Shown piece by piece: positions 22,087 to 32,835 of a DNA stretch of 64,000 bases. The stretch spans positions 1,240,001 through 1,304,000 of the forward strand of contig JAJOHG010000002.1 in the NCBI GenBank assembly GCA_021029095.1, in the 5' to 3' direction. The translations under genes were made by a program, and so were the position numbers. The DNA comes from Phellopilus nigrolimitatus. Its lineage: Eukaryota; Basidiomycota; Agaricomycetes; Hymenochaetales; Hymenochaetaceae. Under the pieces are notes generated by a model, which worked only from the letters and a program-made list of their open reading frames with translations, ran no database searches and was not told the origin of the DNA. Numbering within the stretch: position 1 is the first letter of the stretch; every line of letters starts with the position of its first letter.

Positions 22087-23012
22087 TCATTGAGGCGGAA
22101 GAGGAGGTAGAGGTTTTTTGGAGGCGCGAGGCAATGCCACCTTCGATTCAGAACTCCAGATCTGACTTGAATTCTTTACTGTGAACGTAGGTGGATGGCC
22201 ATAGATTGCGCTTCCCTTCGGGACCTTTCTGTCGAGCCAATTTATGGAAGTCTTTTGAAACTGCATGTTTGGATAAGCTCTGGGTGTCGGCATGGAAAAT
22301 GACGCATTTGAGTCCCGGCGGCGGATTCCCGGCTTGACAGGCTGGCGAGCGGTATACTCCTCCCGACACCGCACCACCTGGCCGGGCAGCGCAGGTGGTG
22401 TGGGGAACTGGTCCAAGTATTTCTCCAAGAAGAACGGGTCATCGGCCGAGTCGCGGTTCGCATGCAGGAGGAGGTCGGGCGTCGAGCCGCCCTGGAGGGG
22501 GCGTCGCGGGCGCGGTGTGTGGAGTCGGGAGAGCGCGTTGCTCGACGGTGCTTTCATGAGCATATGCGCTGGATGCTCAGGAAGTAAGTCCCTCGATTCG
22601 TCTTCCAACGCCTGGCGTGCTTTTGTGCGCTCGACCGATTCCTTGTCTATGAGGAGGACGAAGGGGACCTCCTTAGGGCCATACGGAGACGTGTACAGCT
22701 CCTCATCGTTTCTTGTCTCACTGGACCCTTTCTTTTTTCCCGACGACCTTTTCCTCATCAGCCCTAGCTGACGGAGTGCCTTGATGGCCCACGGTTTCTT
22801 CGGCTTTTTCTCGGGCGGCGTGTTAAATAGCTCGTCATATACGAACGTACAACAGGAGGCTGAAGCCGAAGAACACGAGAGTTCGGAGCCCGTTCGGGAG
22901 GGATTGTTTCTTCTCAGAGGGAAAAGTTCGCAAAGAGTTAGTATTGGGGAAAATACCAATGTAGGAGATGAATTTACCGCTTGTGTAGTTTATTGGGATG
23001 CATAGAGGGCAT
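22087..23012 (-). CDS. Uncharacterised basic/disordered protein
   Basis: No family is recognised. The ATG at 23012 starts a short exon (MPSMHPNKLHKR). It joins across an intron (about 22978-22915, with branch site ATACTAAC) to a single long exon encoding about 270 residues. That exon has: a Ser/Cys-rich segment, a Lys-rich amphipathic stretch KKPKKPWAIKALRQLGLMRK followed by KRSSGKKKGS (possible nuclear signal or membrane-binding basic patch), ELYTSPYGPKEVPFVLLIDK, a Pro/Arg-rich middle, and a C-terminus ending ASKKPLPPLPPQ (possible SH3-binding motif). It is convergent with the TAPT1-family gene and divergent from YSH1. Confidence 0.7.
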
Positions 23013-23355
23013 GATCTAGGTGATGGAAGTGAAGGGGTAGCGTCAGAGCAGCGAGGGGACTGTCTTATATGCATTTTAAGACAGTGGCTTATTGGTTGCA
23101 GTGGCCAGGGTATTGTGGCTTTGGATATTGTTGCTACGAGGCCTCTCGCTTGGTACAGTAATGTGAACCTCTTGTATTCTGTTCAGCCACAATTGCACCG
23201 CATTTGGAACATGCTTGGATCTTCTATCAGCTGCGGCATGTCCCGCCGGATCATTATTGACCCGGGAGCCGGTACTGACGCAGTCCTCTTTCTTGTCCTA
23301 AACGCGCCTGCTTGCTTGCTTGCTTGTGGTCAGACCGCCTCCTCCACTCGTCGTT
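23013..23355. promoter_or_regulatory. Divergent promoter between the unknown gene and YSH1
   Basis: A 343-bp spacer separates two divergent start codons. It includes a short CTTG tandem tract (CTTGCTTGCTTGCTTG near 23311-23326) just upstream of the YSH1 ATG. No other element was identified. Confidence 0.5.
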
Positions 23356-26300
23356 ATGCCAGACTACCCGACACTGAGCGTAACGCTTTTGGGCGCAGGG
23401 CAGGAGGTTGGCAGGTCGTGTTGCGTCCTGCAATATCGTGGCAAGACCCTCGTCTGCGATGCAGGCATCCATCCAGCGTACAACGGCATGGCTTCTCTCC
23501 CCTTCGTTGACGAGCTTGATTGGAGTACCGTAGACGCCATCCTCATTACTCAGTAAGCTTTGATGCATGTATTTAGCTTGGACTGTGTCTCAAATCTTCA
23601 TCTAGTTTTCATCTTGATCATGCAGCATCTTTGACATATATTATGGAAAAGACAAATTTCAAGGATGGTTCAGGGAAAGTCTACATGACGCACCCTACGA
23701 AGGCCGTGTACAAATTTCTCATGCAGGACTTCGTGAGAATGAGGTGAGCTTTCTTCTGTATTTTACACATTCTCAGCACTCATCGTCTACAGCTCAAATT
23801 CGGCAGACGCCCTCTTTACACCGTTGGATTTATCCATGTCACTCTCGGATATCATTCCTGTTTCTACCCACCAGCTGATCACTATCAGCCCTGGCCTTTC
23901 GTTCACGCCATATCATGCCGGACACGTCCTGGGGGCTTGTATGTTCCTGATTGACATCGCTGGTCTTAAAATTCTTTACACAGGCGACTATTCGAGAGAA
24001 GAAGACCGTCACTTGGTCAAAGCCGAAATACCGCCTATAAGACCTGACGTACTCATCGTTGAAAGTACTTATGGTGTTCAAGGTCACGAAAAGCGGGACG
24101 AAAAGGAGCTGCGCTTCACCAGTCTCGTTCATTCGGTCATTCGTAGGGGTGGTCATGTATTGATGCCTGTTTTCGCTCTCGGACGTGCTCAGGAGCTTCT
24201 CCTCATCCTTGAGGAATACTGGAAGAAGCACCCGGACTTGCATAATGTACCGATATATTATGCGTCGAATCTGGCCAGGAAATGTATGGCTATCTACCAG
24301 ACGTATATCCATACAATGAACTCCAATATCCGCTCGAGATTTGCGAAAAGAGATAATCCCTTTGTTTTCAAGTGCGTGGTCTTGGTTTTCCACTTCCCCC
24401 CACCTGGATCTTATGAGATTTTAGACATATATCAAACTTACCACAGGCTCGAGGCTGGGAGAAAAGAATCAGCGAGGGTCCGCCTTGCGTTGTGCTAGCG
24501 ACTCCTGGTATGCTCCAAATGGGCCCAAGTCGCGAATTACTGGAACTTTGGGCGCCGGATCCTCGCAATGGTCTCATCATTACAGGTTACTCTGTGGAAG
24601 GCACATTAGCACGGGTGAGTTTGAGTTTGCGATCTCGACTCCAGATAAACTGTCGTTTTGGACGTCCAATGTACTTTCCGTCAATACAATTCCTTTCCCC
24701 CCCATCCCCGTGTGAACGGTTCTGAGCGTCCGACGTTCCAAAGTAATCCCGGTCTGTGGAGCTGAATTCCCGCTCATGATGTATTGACTAGGACATTGTC
24801 AACGAGCCTGAGGAGATCGCTGGCGTCAAGGGCAACACTATCCCGCGAAGGATTTCGGTCGATTATATCTCGTTCAGCGCGCATGTTGACTACCCTCAGA
24901 ATGCTGAATTCATCGACCTTGTCAAGGCACAGCACATCGTAAGTATATTATTTCCATCTCGGTACAATGTCACAATTTGCTCATCGCCGTTTTGCATAGG
25001 TGCTGGTGCACGGCGAGCAGATGGCAATGGGCCGCCTTCGCGGTGCATTGCAACAACGTTACAAAGACCGTGAGGAGGTCAAGATCCACACGCCCCGGAA
25101 TCTCGAAACGCTGAAGCTGACGTTCAGAGGAGAGCGTGTTGCGAAGGTACGTATTTATTCACATTTCTCTACATGAAGCTAGAATCCTCGATGTAGGCCA
25201 TCGGGACCTTAGCGGCCAACCCTCCGAAACCGAATAGCATCCTTTCGGGTCTACTGGTCTCAAAGGATTATTCGTATACACTACTTGACCCGCGGGATTT
25301 GCGCGACTTTGCTGGCTTGTCAACGTGTATCGTGACGCAACGGCAAAAGATTGTGATTGGCGTCGGTTGGGAGCTCATACGGTGGCATCTAGAGGGTATG
25401 TACGGGAAAGTCGAGGAGGGCCTTGATCAAAGCGGGGCACCAACGATGAGGGTGTGTTTTCTCTGTGTCTTTGTTATGATACTATTTATAAACCGAGTTT
25501 TTGGTCTGTGCTGTAGGTCATGAGTGCAATCGACGTCAAGCACACGCAAGAGCACGAGCTGACGTTGGAGTGGGAGTCGAGCGCCAGCAACGACATGATC
25601 GCCGACTCGTGTCTGGCATTGATTCTTGGGATCGACAAGAGTCCCGCTTCAGTGAAACGCGAGTCCATATCCCTCACTATGAACTTCGGAAAAGTTGGAC
25701 TCATACGCGTTGTCGCTGCCCCCTTGCTCCTGGTGTTTCAGTGACCACTCATAATCATAGCCACGACCACGCGCACCCGCACGCTGATGTGCACGAGGAC
25801 GAGCTCATTGTGCGCATACAGCGGCTCGCGATGTTCCTCGAGGCGCACTTTGGGGAGGTGGAGCTGCACATGCCCGAGGGCTCGCAGGACCCAACCTCAG
25901 GGAAAGACGATGCGGTCACGGACCCGCCGGGCTTACTCATTCAGCTTGACGAGGCGGGCGCGTTTATCAACCTCGTGACGATGGTGCGCTCCTCGTTGTA
26001 GACGTCAATAATACGGTACATTAACTTTTCTTTCTCCTTCGCAGACAGTCGAGAGCTCGAGTGAGTCGCTGAAGAAGCGCATCGAGGCCGTCCTCGACAT
26101 GGCGCTGACGACGGTAAGCTCTCTGTCGGAGTCGTATACCTCCGACGTTCCGCTCGTCGTCGAAGTCGAAACATCCGAAAAAGTAAAAGCGGATGTCGCC
26201 GTTGATCCAACGCAAGCCGACGACCCTCCGGTAGCTAAGGAGGAACGCAATGCTGTATTCGACTCGAAGGTACGTCAGGGTCCAACTGAGCGCTGAAAAA

Positions 26301-26454
26301 AGGTGGAAATCTGACTCCTGAATTTGACTGATGGTTATTTGCACTATTTAAAAAGCTCCCAAACGCTGATGAGGCGGTCGGCGGAGAAGGTCAGGAAAAC
26401 GGAGATGACAGCGACGGCACAGAAGATGATGGCATCCTTCAGGTACACGGCTGA
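23356..26454 (+). CDS. YSH1: CPSF73/Ysh1, endonuclease of mRNA 3'-end processing
   Basis: This is a zinc-dependent endonuclease that cuts pre-mRNA before polyadenylation. The metallo-beta-lactamase fold shows [12 protein letters not shown], motif 2 HFHLDHA (split by the first intron), [13 protein letters not shown] (motif 3) and [15 protein letters not shown] (motif 4). The beta-CASP part has [29 protein letters not shown] and [16 protein letters not shown]. The domain closes with [13 protein letters not shown] and [13 protein letters not shown]. The C-terminal domain carries [15 protein letters not shown] and a His-rich loop ([14 protein letters not shown]). An acidic tail ends [20 protein letters not shown]. 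The ATG at 23356 begins [13 protein letters not shown]. One intron (25659-25741) seems to use a non-GT donor (GCGAGT). The last exons (from about 26069) are duplicated downstream. Confidence 0.95.
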
Positions 26455-26948
26455 AATCTTATCTATAATTAAAGGCGCCACGTTTTGTACTTCTGAGATT
26501 TGGCACCCGATGACATGGGATTTTATATTATATTTTTCGCGCTATACATACAACTGTCTGGAAACATATCTTTGCAAGGGCAGTTCGCTTTAAGTTCACC
26601 AATGGTGCTGTTCTCTGCAATGCTTAGCTTGGTTTGAAGGTAACTTTCAAGCACGCGCCAAGAAATAAGACGGCATGCATACCAGGTCAGTGTGTAAATT
26701 TCAAAATGGAAGGCGCGAACAACACTGGCGCAAACGGTAATAGATGCAGGAAAATAAAGGAGTGAGTCAGAAACTTGAGCCACGCCCGTTCATAGCGCTC
26801 GACGACTAACGCTTACGCATGGACTGAGTAAGTCGGGCAATACTGCTTTGCTAAGCGCTTATAGGACCAAAATAGTGGTCCCTGTGTATACAGTAGCAAG
26901 TTATAAGAACCGATACGATAGCAATACAACTCGATAAATTCACTTACA
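26455..26948. other. Spacer between YSH1 and oxidoreductase 1
   Basis: This is the YSH1 terminator region and the oxidoreductase promoter. It is duplicated at 30618-31109 with scattered changes. An AATAAGA-type signal is present. No gene was found. Confidence 0.5.
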
Positions 26949-28265
26949 ATGTCGCCTCCATCCATCCCCACCACTTCACGCGTCGTGGTCCTGCAGAATC
27001 ATATAGACAAAGCCATAGATTTCTCCGACTCACCCTCCGGTACCTTTACAGTGAAAGAAGTGCCCATCGTCTCTCCACTCCCCGATGACTCGCTGCTCGT
27101 GCAGACGTTGTACATTTCGAACGACCCCGCACAGCGTCTGTGGATCCTGAAGGACAGCATTTTCGATCGAAATGACTTGGTAGCACGCCCCGTAAGTACG
27201 CCAATGGCGGCGTTCACGCTCTCACGAGTAGTGAAGGTTGGCGGGGAGGTAAAAGAGGGGGAGTCGGTCAAAGTGGGCGACCTCGTCGACGCGCATACAC
27301 AGTGGGCAGATTACACAGTGGTGAAGAAGGACAAGGTGAAGGTTGTCAAGTGAGCTTCTTTTGCTTTCTTGAGATGCAGGGAACGTAGTGATAGTCTAAC
27401 TTTTGTCAAAGAGAGCTGCCTGGGCTCAGCCCTAGTATCTACCTCGGCGTGCTAGGCTTTTCAAACTTGACAGCATATTTTGGTTTGGAGAGCGTGCTCA
27501 AGCCTAAGAAGACCGATACGCTCGTCGTCAGTGGTGCAGCAGGGTAAGTGGCCAAACGCGTTTGCTGAAAATGTTAATTGCTAACTAGCTTCTGATAGGG
27601 CGGTCGGGAATGTCGTTGTGCAGTACGCAAAGAAGGTCCTCGGGGTCAAGAGGGTAGTCGGCATAGCAGGCTCCGAGAAGAAGTGCGAATGGCTAAAGAG
27701 CATCGGGGCTGATGCGACAGTGAATTACAAGAGCGCGACATTCACTGAAGATCTTGCGAAGGCGACGCCAGACAAAGTAGATGGGTGAGTCCTAAATGAT
27801 AAATTCCTTTGCATATTACCGACAGTAAAATCAGGTTCTTCGACAATGTAGGCGGTGCGATCTTGGACGAGGTCATCATGAGAATGAATGTGCATGGTAA
27901 TATCTGTGCATGCGGGGCTATTTCCAGTGAGCATACATTGCATACTCACCTTTCGACTTGAATACTAATTTGATCTAAACCACTAAGCCTACACCGATCT
28001 TGGAAAAGGCATGCTGCTGAAAAATTACATGGGCTTGATCGTGAACAGAGTGACGATCACTGGAATTACTGTTTCCGATTACATGGTCCAATTTGAAGAG
28101 GGCCAGCGAGCGCTCGCAGACGCTGTGATCTCGGGCAAGCTGGTTGTCGATGGCGCGGAAACGCTCGTAGATGTCCAAGGGAAACTCGAGGAGTTGCCGC
28201 GCATCTGGGCTGGACTTTTTGAGAGTGCAAACACCGGCAAGTCGATCACGAAATTGGCGGCGTGA
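26949..28265 (+). CDS. NADP-dependent zinc-less medium-chain oxidoreductase, copy 1
   Basis: This belongs to the leukotriene B4 dehydrogenase/prostaglandin reductase/alkenal reductase branch of the MDR superfamily. It reduces activated double bonds of enals or enones with NADPH in the cytosol. Five exons. SLLVQTLYISNDPAQRLWIL is the N-terminal catalytic-domain signature. The Rossmann region is LVVSGAAGAVGNVVVQYAKK with the A-x-x-G-x-x-G NADP motif. GIAGSEKKCEWLKSIGAD is the cofactor 2'-phosphate strand, then FFDNVGGAILDEVI, and the C-terminus ends GKSITKLAA. In this copy the conserved Gly of the G-LTAYFGL motif is Asn (FSNLTAYFGL), whereas copy 2 keeps Gly. The substrate cannot be inferred. 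It lies 3' of YSH1 on the same strand, and the pair was duplicated together. Confidence 0.92.
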
Positions 28266-28431
28266 AGGCGGTCCTGAGGGCTGGCTCTGGTCCTGGTAGT
28301 GTTTGTTTGGATGATTGATGATAATTGATGACCTAATTTGAGAAAAGAAAACATGTACCATTGCAGTAGGTTGAGGTCCACAAACGAGAATGAATCCGAT
28401 CCATATAATGACTACGTCCGGAATTCTAAGC

Positions 28432-28607
28432 CACTGAAGAAGCGCATCGAGGCGGCCCTCGACATGGCGCTGACGACAGTAAGCTCTCTGTCGGAGTCCT
28501 ATACCTCCGACGTTCCGCTCGACGAAGTCGCAACATCCGAGAAAGTTAAAGCGGATGTTGACGTTGACCAAACGCAAGCTGACGACCCTCCGGCGGCTAA
28601 GAAGGAA
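28432..28607 (+). pseudogene. Truncated duplicate of a YSH1 3' exon
   Basis: It reads [19 protein letters not shown].. and ..KVKADVDVDQTQADDPP.., almost the same as the YSH1 tail at 26069-26250. Upstream catalytic exons are absent. It is interrupted after AAKKEP by a short insertion with a 20-A run (28621-28640). It is a by-product of the segmental duplication and not a functional gene. Confidence 0.88.
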
Positions 28608-28952
28608 CCGCACAGAATGCAAAAAAAAAAAAAAAAAAAACGGTTCGGAAATGACACAGTCAACTCGAAGTTATGGAGAAGAGATAGCCGCGGAGTTTTT
28701 TCGCCATTTTTTACAGTTCCAAACTGCCCTCCGCTTGTGATAGGCAAAGGCGTTCGAGTTGCGCACAAAATCCTGTAGACGGAATACATATGTAGACAAG
28801 GATCACGTTTTTGATGACAATCAAGTACCAAAAATGCGACCTCTTACCCTAAAACATGAATTTATATGTGGGATGCCCACATTGAGAGGGGGAGCGAAGC
28901 TTGCATAACTAAGGCTTTATCTGTGCTCTTTTATGCACAATAGGGCTGCGAA
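28608..28952. other. Inserted non-coding DNA with an A20 run
   Basis: A perfect run of 20 adenines lies at 28621-28640, between GAACCG and CGGTTC, which are inverted relative to each other. The rest matches nothing else in the window, and its open frames have no recognisable content. Its origin is unclear. Confidence 0.6.
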
Positions 28953-29790
28953 TAGGGGAGCTCAAAGTTGAGCATGCGACATTGAATGTTCATGACGCCT
29001 GCCTTATTAGGTCGGGCTCATGATGTGATGGCTGGTCACGGATCCCTGAGCTGAGCAAACAAAGCCAAGCAACGTTACTCGTTGCGTTACTGCGCATGTC
29101 GTCGATCCTGCTTACTGTTTTGCTGCCACTCAATTTTTTTCCTCGTTGCTATAGCACCTAATTCTGAAAATCAAAAATTTCACCTGCTAGAGCAGAGTCT
29201 CGAAGCATGTATGCACACATAACATGACCATGCAGGTTATCTTGAGGCATAGTGAAAATAAATAAGCAGATGAGATGTTATATAACTCTTGTTGGCTATA
29301 CAGAACATGGGTGAAATGTTCTTCTCTCTAAAGAAGCCAGTAATTGAGGCCTATATATGCAATATTATAAAAAGTGTTCCGCTGTGCCTAAATATGGCAA
29401 TTCGTTCCCGTCTGCGTTTCACCACTCGATTTACCGCCGGCATCGTCTCCAACCTCAACCAAATATTGGCCTCAGGTCACGCAAAACCCAGGTTAAACTT
29501 AAATAAAATTGGCTTATTAGACACATGAGACAGAGATACAAACATGCACATCAGAATTGAAGCTAAGGAGTTGAAGAACGACATGTTGAGCGCAGATGGG
29601 AATAATCACGCATGACGGACACTTTCGGGGCCACCTGTACCCTTTAGGAATGAATGTGACTCAGTGTGACCAGGGTCTGGATGGGCTCGGCCGTCAGGGA
29701 TCCGTGACCAGCCATCACATCATGAGCCCGACCTAATAAGGCAGGCGTCATGAACATTCAATGTCGCATGCTCAACTTTGAGCTCCCCTA
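28953..29790. mobile_element. Foldback-type transposon with 97-bp perfect terminal inverted repeats
   Basis: 28953-29049 and 29694-29790 are reverse complements without a mismatch that I can find. They start TAGGGGAGCTCAAAGTTGAG and run to ACGGATCCCTGA. The outermost TA on both sides can serve as the target duplication. About 640 bp of internal sequence shows no transposase ORF. This is a non-autonomous element. The perfect arms imply recent origin or gene conversion. Confidence 0.85.
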
Positions 29791-30249
29791 ATGCAGGCCA
29801 TCATGACAAGCTTTCAGTCTCACTGGGGTACAGCCACTGTAATCACATGATGTCTCTTTAGGAGACCCAAGTATTATTCTTGTCAGACCTTGCACATCTT
29901 TGCAAGTAAAATTGGAAGCTTTATTTATTGGGCTCAGAAATTCAGGTTTTTCGCGGAGGGAGGGAGAGAAAGAGAAGGGAGCCGGCCTGCATGCCTCGAA
30001 GACATGCACCATCATAGGCAGTTTTCACGGGGGGAAACAGTTCTCACGGGGGGGACAGCACAGCTTTAGGTACAGAGTCACATGATAGCTTTTTGGGAGC
30101 CCTATCCCGGTAAATGGGAGCTTCGCTCCCAATTATGCAAACAATTCCTAAAAAGTTTATGCAATGCGTTATGTAGCCGATTCACCCGCCTCCCAACTCG
30201 GGAGACGGCCTAACCCTATGCATTATGAGATTTACGTATGTACATATTT
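29791..30249. other. Inserted non-coding DNA between two mobile elements
   Basis: No gene is visible. It contains purine-rich stretches (GAGGGAGGGAGAGAAAGAG near 29955) and a short inverted pair (TGGGAGCTTCGCTCCCAA near 30115). A TGCATTATGAGAT string near 30219 resembles the arm of the outer MITE at 15275-16045 and may be a remnant. Confidence 0.5.
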
Positions 30250-30250
30250 A

Positions 30251-30520
30251 CAGCGGTTTTCATAACTATGCGGAATTGCGAAAATCCTCGCGCACCTAAA
30301 CATATGCCGTAGTGCCGAAAGCTCAGATCAGATTTGCTCCGACTGCCGAAGGTCTGGATCAGATCCCATGCGATTTATATCTTATTCAGGACAATTGATG
30401 TTATGCCGAGATCACGGATCGTTGTCCATCATCTTTGTAATATTATCGTGGGAGTCAATGTGTGGCGCTGGCGGCGAGAGGATTTTTGTGATTCCGTATA
30501 GGTAGTTATGAAAACCGCTG
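30251..30520. mobile_element. MITE, family 2, copy B
   Basis: The ends CAGCGGTTTTCATAACTA and TAGTTATGAAAACCGCTG are perfect inverted repeats. TA is on the left and TG on the right (decayed TA). The interior is related to 15482-15795. It sits at the border where unit 2 of the segmental duplication resumes. Confidence 0.85.
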
Positions 30521-30522
30521 TG

Positions 30523-30617
30523 AAAAGCTCCCAAACGCTGATGATTCAGCGGGCGGAGAAGGTCAAGAAAATGGGGATGACAGCGACGGCACAGAAGATG
30601 ATGGCATTCTTCAGGTA
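30523..30617 (+). pseudogene. Duplicate of the YSH1 terminal exon
   Basis: It reads [17 protein letters not shown].. and ..[14 protein letters not shown]. This copies the YSH1 last exon at 26356-26454 with conservative changes and the same stop context. It is separated from its partner exon fragment (28432-28607) by 1.9 kb of inserted DNA and has no catalytic exons. Confidence 0.85.
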
Positions 30618-31109
30618 CGCGGCTGAGATGTTAAAGCCGTGCCGTTCTGTACTTCTGAGATTTGGCACCCGATGACATGGGATTTTATATTGTATTTTTG
30701 CGCTATACATACAACTGTCTGGAAACATATCTTTGCAAGGGCGGTTCGCTTTACGCCTCAGTATGTTCGCCGTTGGTGCCATTCTCTGCAATGTTTAGCC
30801 TGGTTTGAAGGTAGCTCTCAAGCACGCACAGAGCAATAAGATGGCATGCCAACAATTGACACAAACCGCAATGAATAGCAGGAGTAGTGAGTGAGAGACT
30901 TGAGCCGCGCTCATATGAGTTGATTATGATTCTTAGCACTCGACGACTGAGCCTTACTAATGGACTGAGTAAGCTGGTGTAATACCAATTTGCTCATAGT
31001 GCTCAGAGTACCAGAATGAAATATAAGCAGCGCAGTAGTAGTCTGTGTATACAGCAGCAGACTATAAGAACCGATACGATAGCAATACGACTCGATAAAT
31101 TCACTTACA

Positions 31110-32390
31110 ATGTCGCCTCCATCCATCCCCACCACTTCACGCGTCGTGGTCCTGCAGAATCATATAGGCAAAGCCATAGATTTCTCCGACTCATCCTCCG
31201 GCACCTTTACGGTGAAAGAAGTGCCCATCGTCTCTCCACTCCCCGATGACTCGCTGCTTGTGCAGACGCTGTACACTTCGAACGACCCCGTGCAGCGCCT
31301 GTGGACTAGCCCCGTAGGTTCGCCAATGGCAGCGTTCACGCTCTCGCGAGTAGTGAAGGTCGGCGGGGAGGTAAAAGAGGGCGAATCGGTCAAAGTGGGC
31401 GATCTCGTCGACGCGCAAACACAGTGGGCAGATTACACAGTGGTGAAGAAGGACAAGGTGAAGGTTGTCGAGTGAGCCTCTTTTGCTTTCTTGAGATGCA
31501 GGGAACGTAGTGTTAGTCTAACTTTTGTCAAAGAGAGCTGCCTGGGCTCAGCCCTAGTATCTACCTCGGCGTGCTAGGCTTTTCGGGCTTGACAGCATAT
31601 TTTGGTTTGGAGAGCGTGCTCAAGCCTAAAAAGACCGATACGCTCGTCGTCAGTGGCGCAGCAGGGTAAGTGGTCAAGTGCGTTGTTGAGAATGTTAATT
31701 GCTGACTAGCTTCTGATAGGGCGGTCGGGAATGTCGTCGTGCAGTACGCAAAGAAGGTCCTCGGGGTCAAGAGGGTAGTCGGCATAGCAGGCTCCGAGAA
31801 GAAGTGCGAATGGCTAAAGAGCATCGGGGCTGATGCGGCAGTGAATTACAAGAGCGCGACATTCACTGAAGATCTTGCGAAGGCGACGCCAGACAAAGTA
31901 GATGGGTGAGTCCTAAACATGGATATTACTCCTTTGCGTATTACCGACATTGAAATTAGGTTCTTCGACAATGTCGGCGGTGCGATCTTGGACGAGGTCA
32001 TCATGAGAATGAATGTGCAAGGTCATATCTGTGCATGCGGGGCTATTTCCAGTGAGCATACATCGTGTACTCACCTTTCGAATTGAATGCTAATTTGATC
32101 TAAACCACTAAGCCTACACCGATCATGAGAAAGGCATGGTTCTGAAAAATTACATGACCTTGATCGTGAACAGACTGACAATCACTGGAATTACTGTTTT
32201 CGGATACATGGTCCAATTTGAAGAGGGCCAGCGAGCGCTCGCAGATACTGTGATCTCGGGCAAGCTGGTTGTCGATGGCGCGGAAACACTCGTAGATGTC
32301 CAAGGGAAACTCGAGGAGTTGCCACGCATCTGGGCGGGACTTTTTGAGAGTGCCAATACCGGCAAGTCGATCACGAAATTGGCGGCGTGA
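31110..32390 (+). CDS. NADP-dependent zinc-less medium-chain oxidoreductase, copy 2 (internal deletion)
   Basis: This is a close paralogue of 26949-28265 with the same five-exon structure. It has the NADP motif SGAAGAVGN, GIAGSEKKCEWLKSIGAD, FFDNVGGAILDEVI and the tail GKSITKLAA. The main difference is in exon 1. After DPVQRLW, 15 residues of copy 1 (starting ILKDSIFDRND) are replaced by Thr-Ser, a net in-frame loss of 13 residues. In related MDR reductases this segment lies over the substrate pocket. The copy keeps Gly in FSGLTAYFGL. All frames are open, so it may encode an enzyme with altered substrate range or a decaying one. Confidence 0.85.
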
Positions 32391-32835
32391 AAGCGGATCC
32401 GAGGCCTGGCTTGCCCTGGTCCCTGTAGTATTCGTTTAAACGATTGATGATAATTGATGTCCTGAATAGAACCTGAAATTTTGAGAAAGAAAAACATGTA
32501 CCACGACGTTAGGTTGAGGTCCACAAACGAGATTGAATCCGATCCATATAGTGACTGCGACGGGATTTGCAAGGGGAGAGATGATAAGATTACAGTGGGT
32601 TAAGCATGACGCATAAGGAAGGTATGTTTCTAAATATATCCCAGCATACATGTATCTAGCCGGCCGGCCCTAAACGTGTCGCGTAAGGCCAGAATGATTT
32701 CATTTTATATTTATTTCTCTTCCTTTCTTCCCATCCTTCCCATCTTCCCATCCTTCATCTTCTCTCTTCCTCCTTTTCTCTTTCGCCGCTGCAGGCGACG
32801 TTCAGGTCACTCTTTCAATACCGACGATCCCTACA
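32391..32835. promoter_or_regulatory. Promoter of the secreted glycoprotein gene with CT-rich tract
   Basis: It starts with the duplicated 3' flank of the oxidoreductase. About 32705-32795 is an almost pure pyrimidine tract built from TTCCCATCC-like repeats. It directly precedes the ATG at 32836. Such tracts are common core-promoter elements of strongly expressed fungal genes, and that role here is inferred. Confidence 0.6.

Larger units (their letters stand above)
26069..28416 (+). repeat. Segmental duplication, unit 1 (YSH1 3' end plus oxidoreductase)
   Basis: This stretch, from CTGAAGAAGCGCATCGAGG to the CCGATCCATATA..GACT block, is repeated at 28432-32560. The order is the same: YSH1 tail exons, spacer, oxidoreductase, 3' flank with GGTTGAGGTCCACAAACGAGA. 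The junction between the units lies at about 28416-28432. Confidence 0.88.
28432..32560 (+). repeat. Segmental duplication, unit 2, split by inserted DNA
   Basis: This is homologous to 26069-28416. About 1.9 kb of unrelated sequence (roughly 28610-30521) was inserted between the two YSH1 tail-exon pieces. The insert includes an A20 tract, a foldback element and a MITE. Downstream collinearity is complete through the oxidoreductase and its 3' flank. Confidence 0.86.

Noticed and set aside
23320..23355. In-frame extension upstream of the YSH1 ATG
   Set aside because: It begins with TTG, not ATG, and is a CTTG-repeat-derived stretch. The conserved protein starts at 23356.
28433..28778. Poly-A-containing open frame as a processed retrogene of YSH1
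   Set aside because: The fragment is collinear with genomic DNA, including neighbouring non-coding spacer and the oxidoreductase. It came from segmental duplication and not from retroposition of an mRNA.
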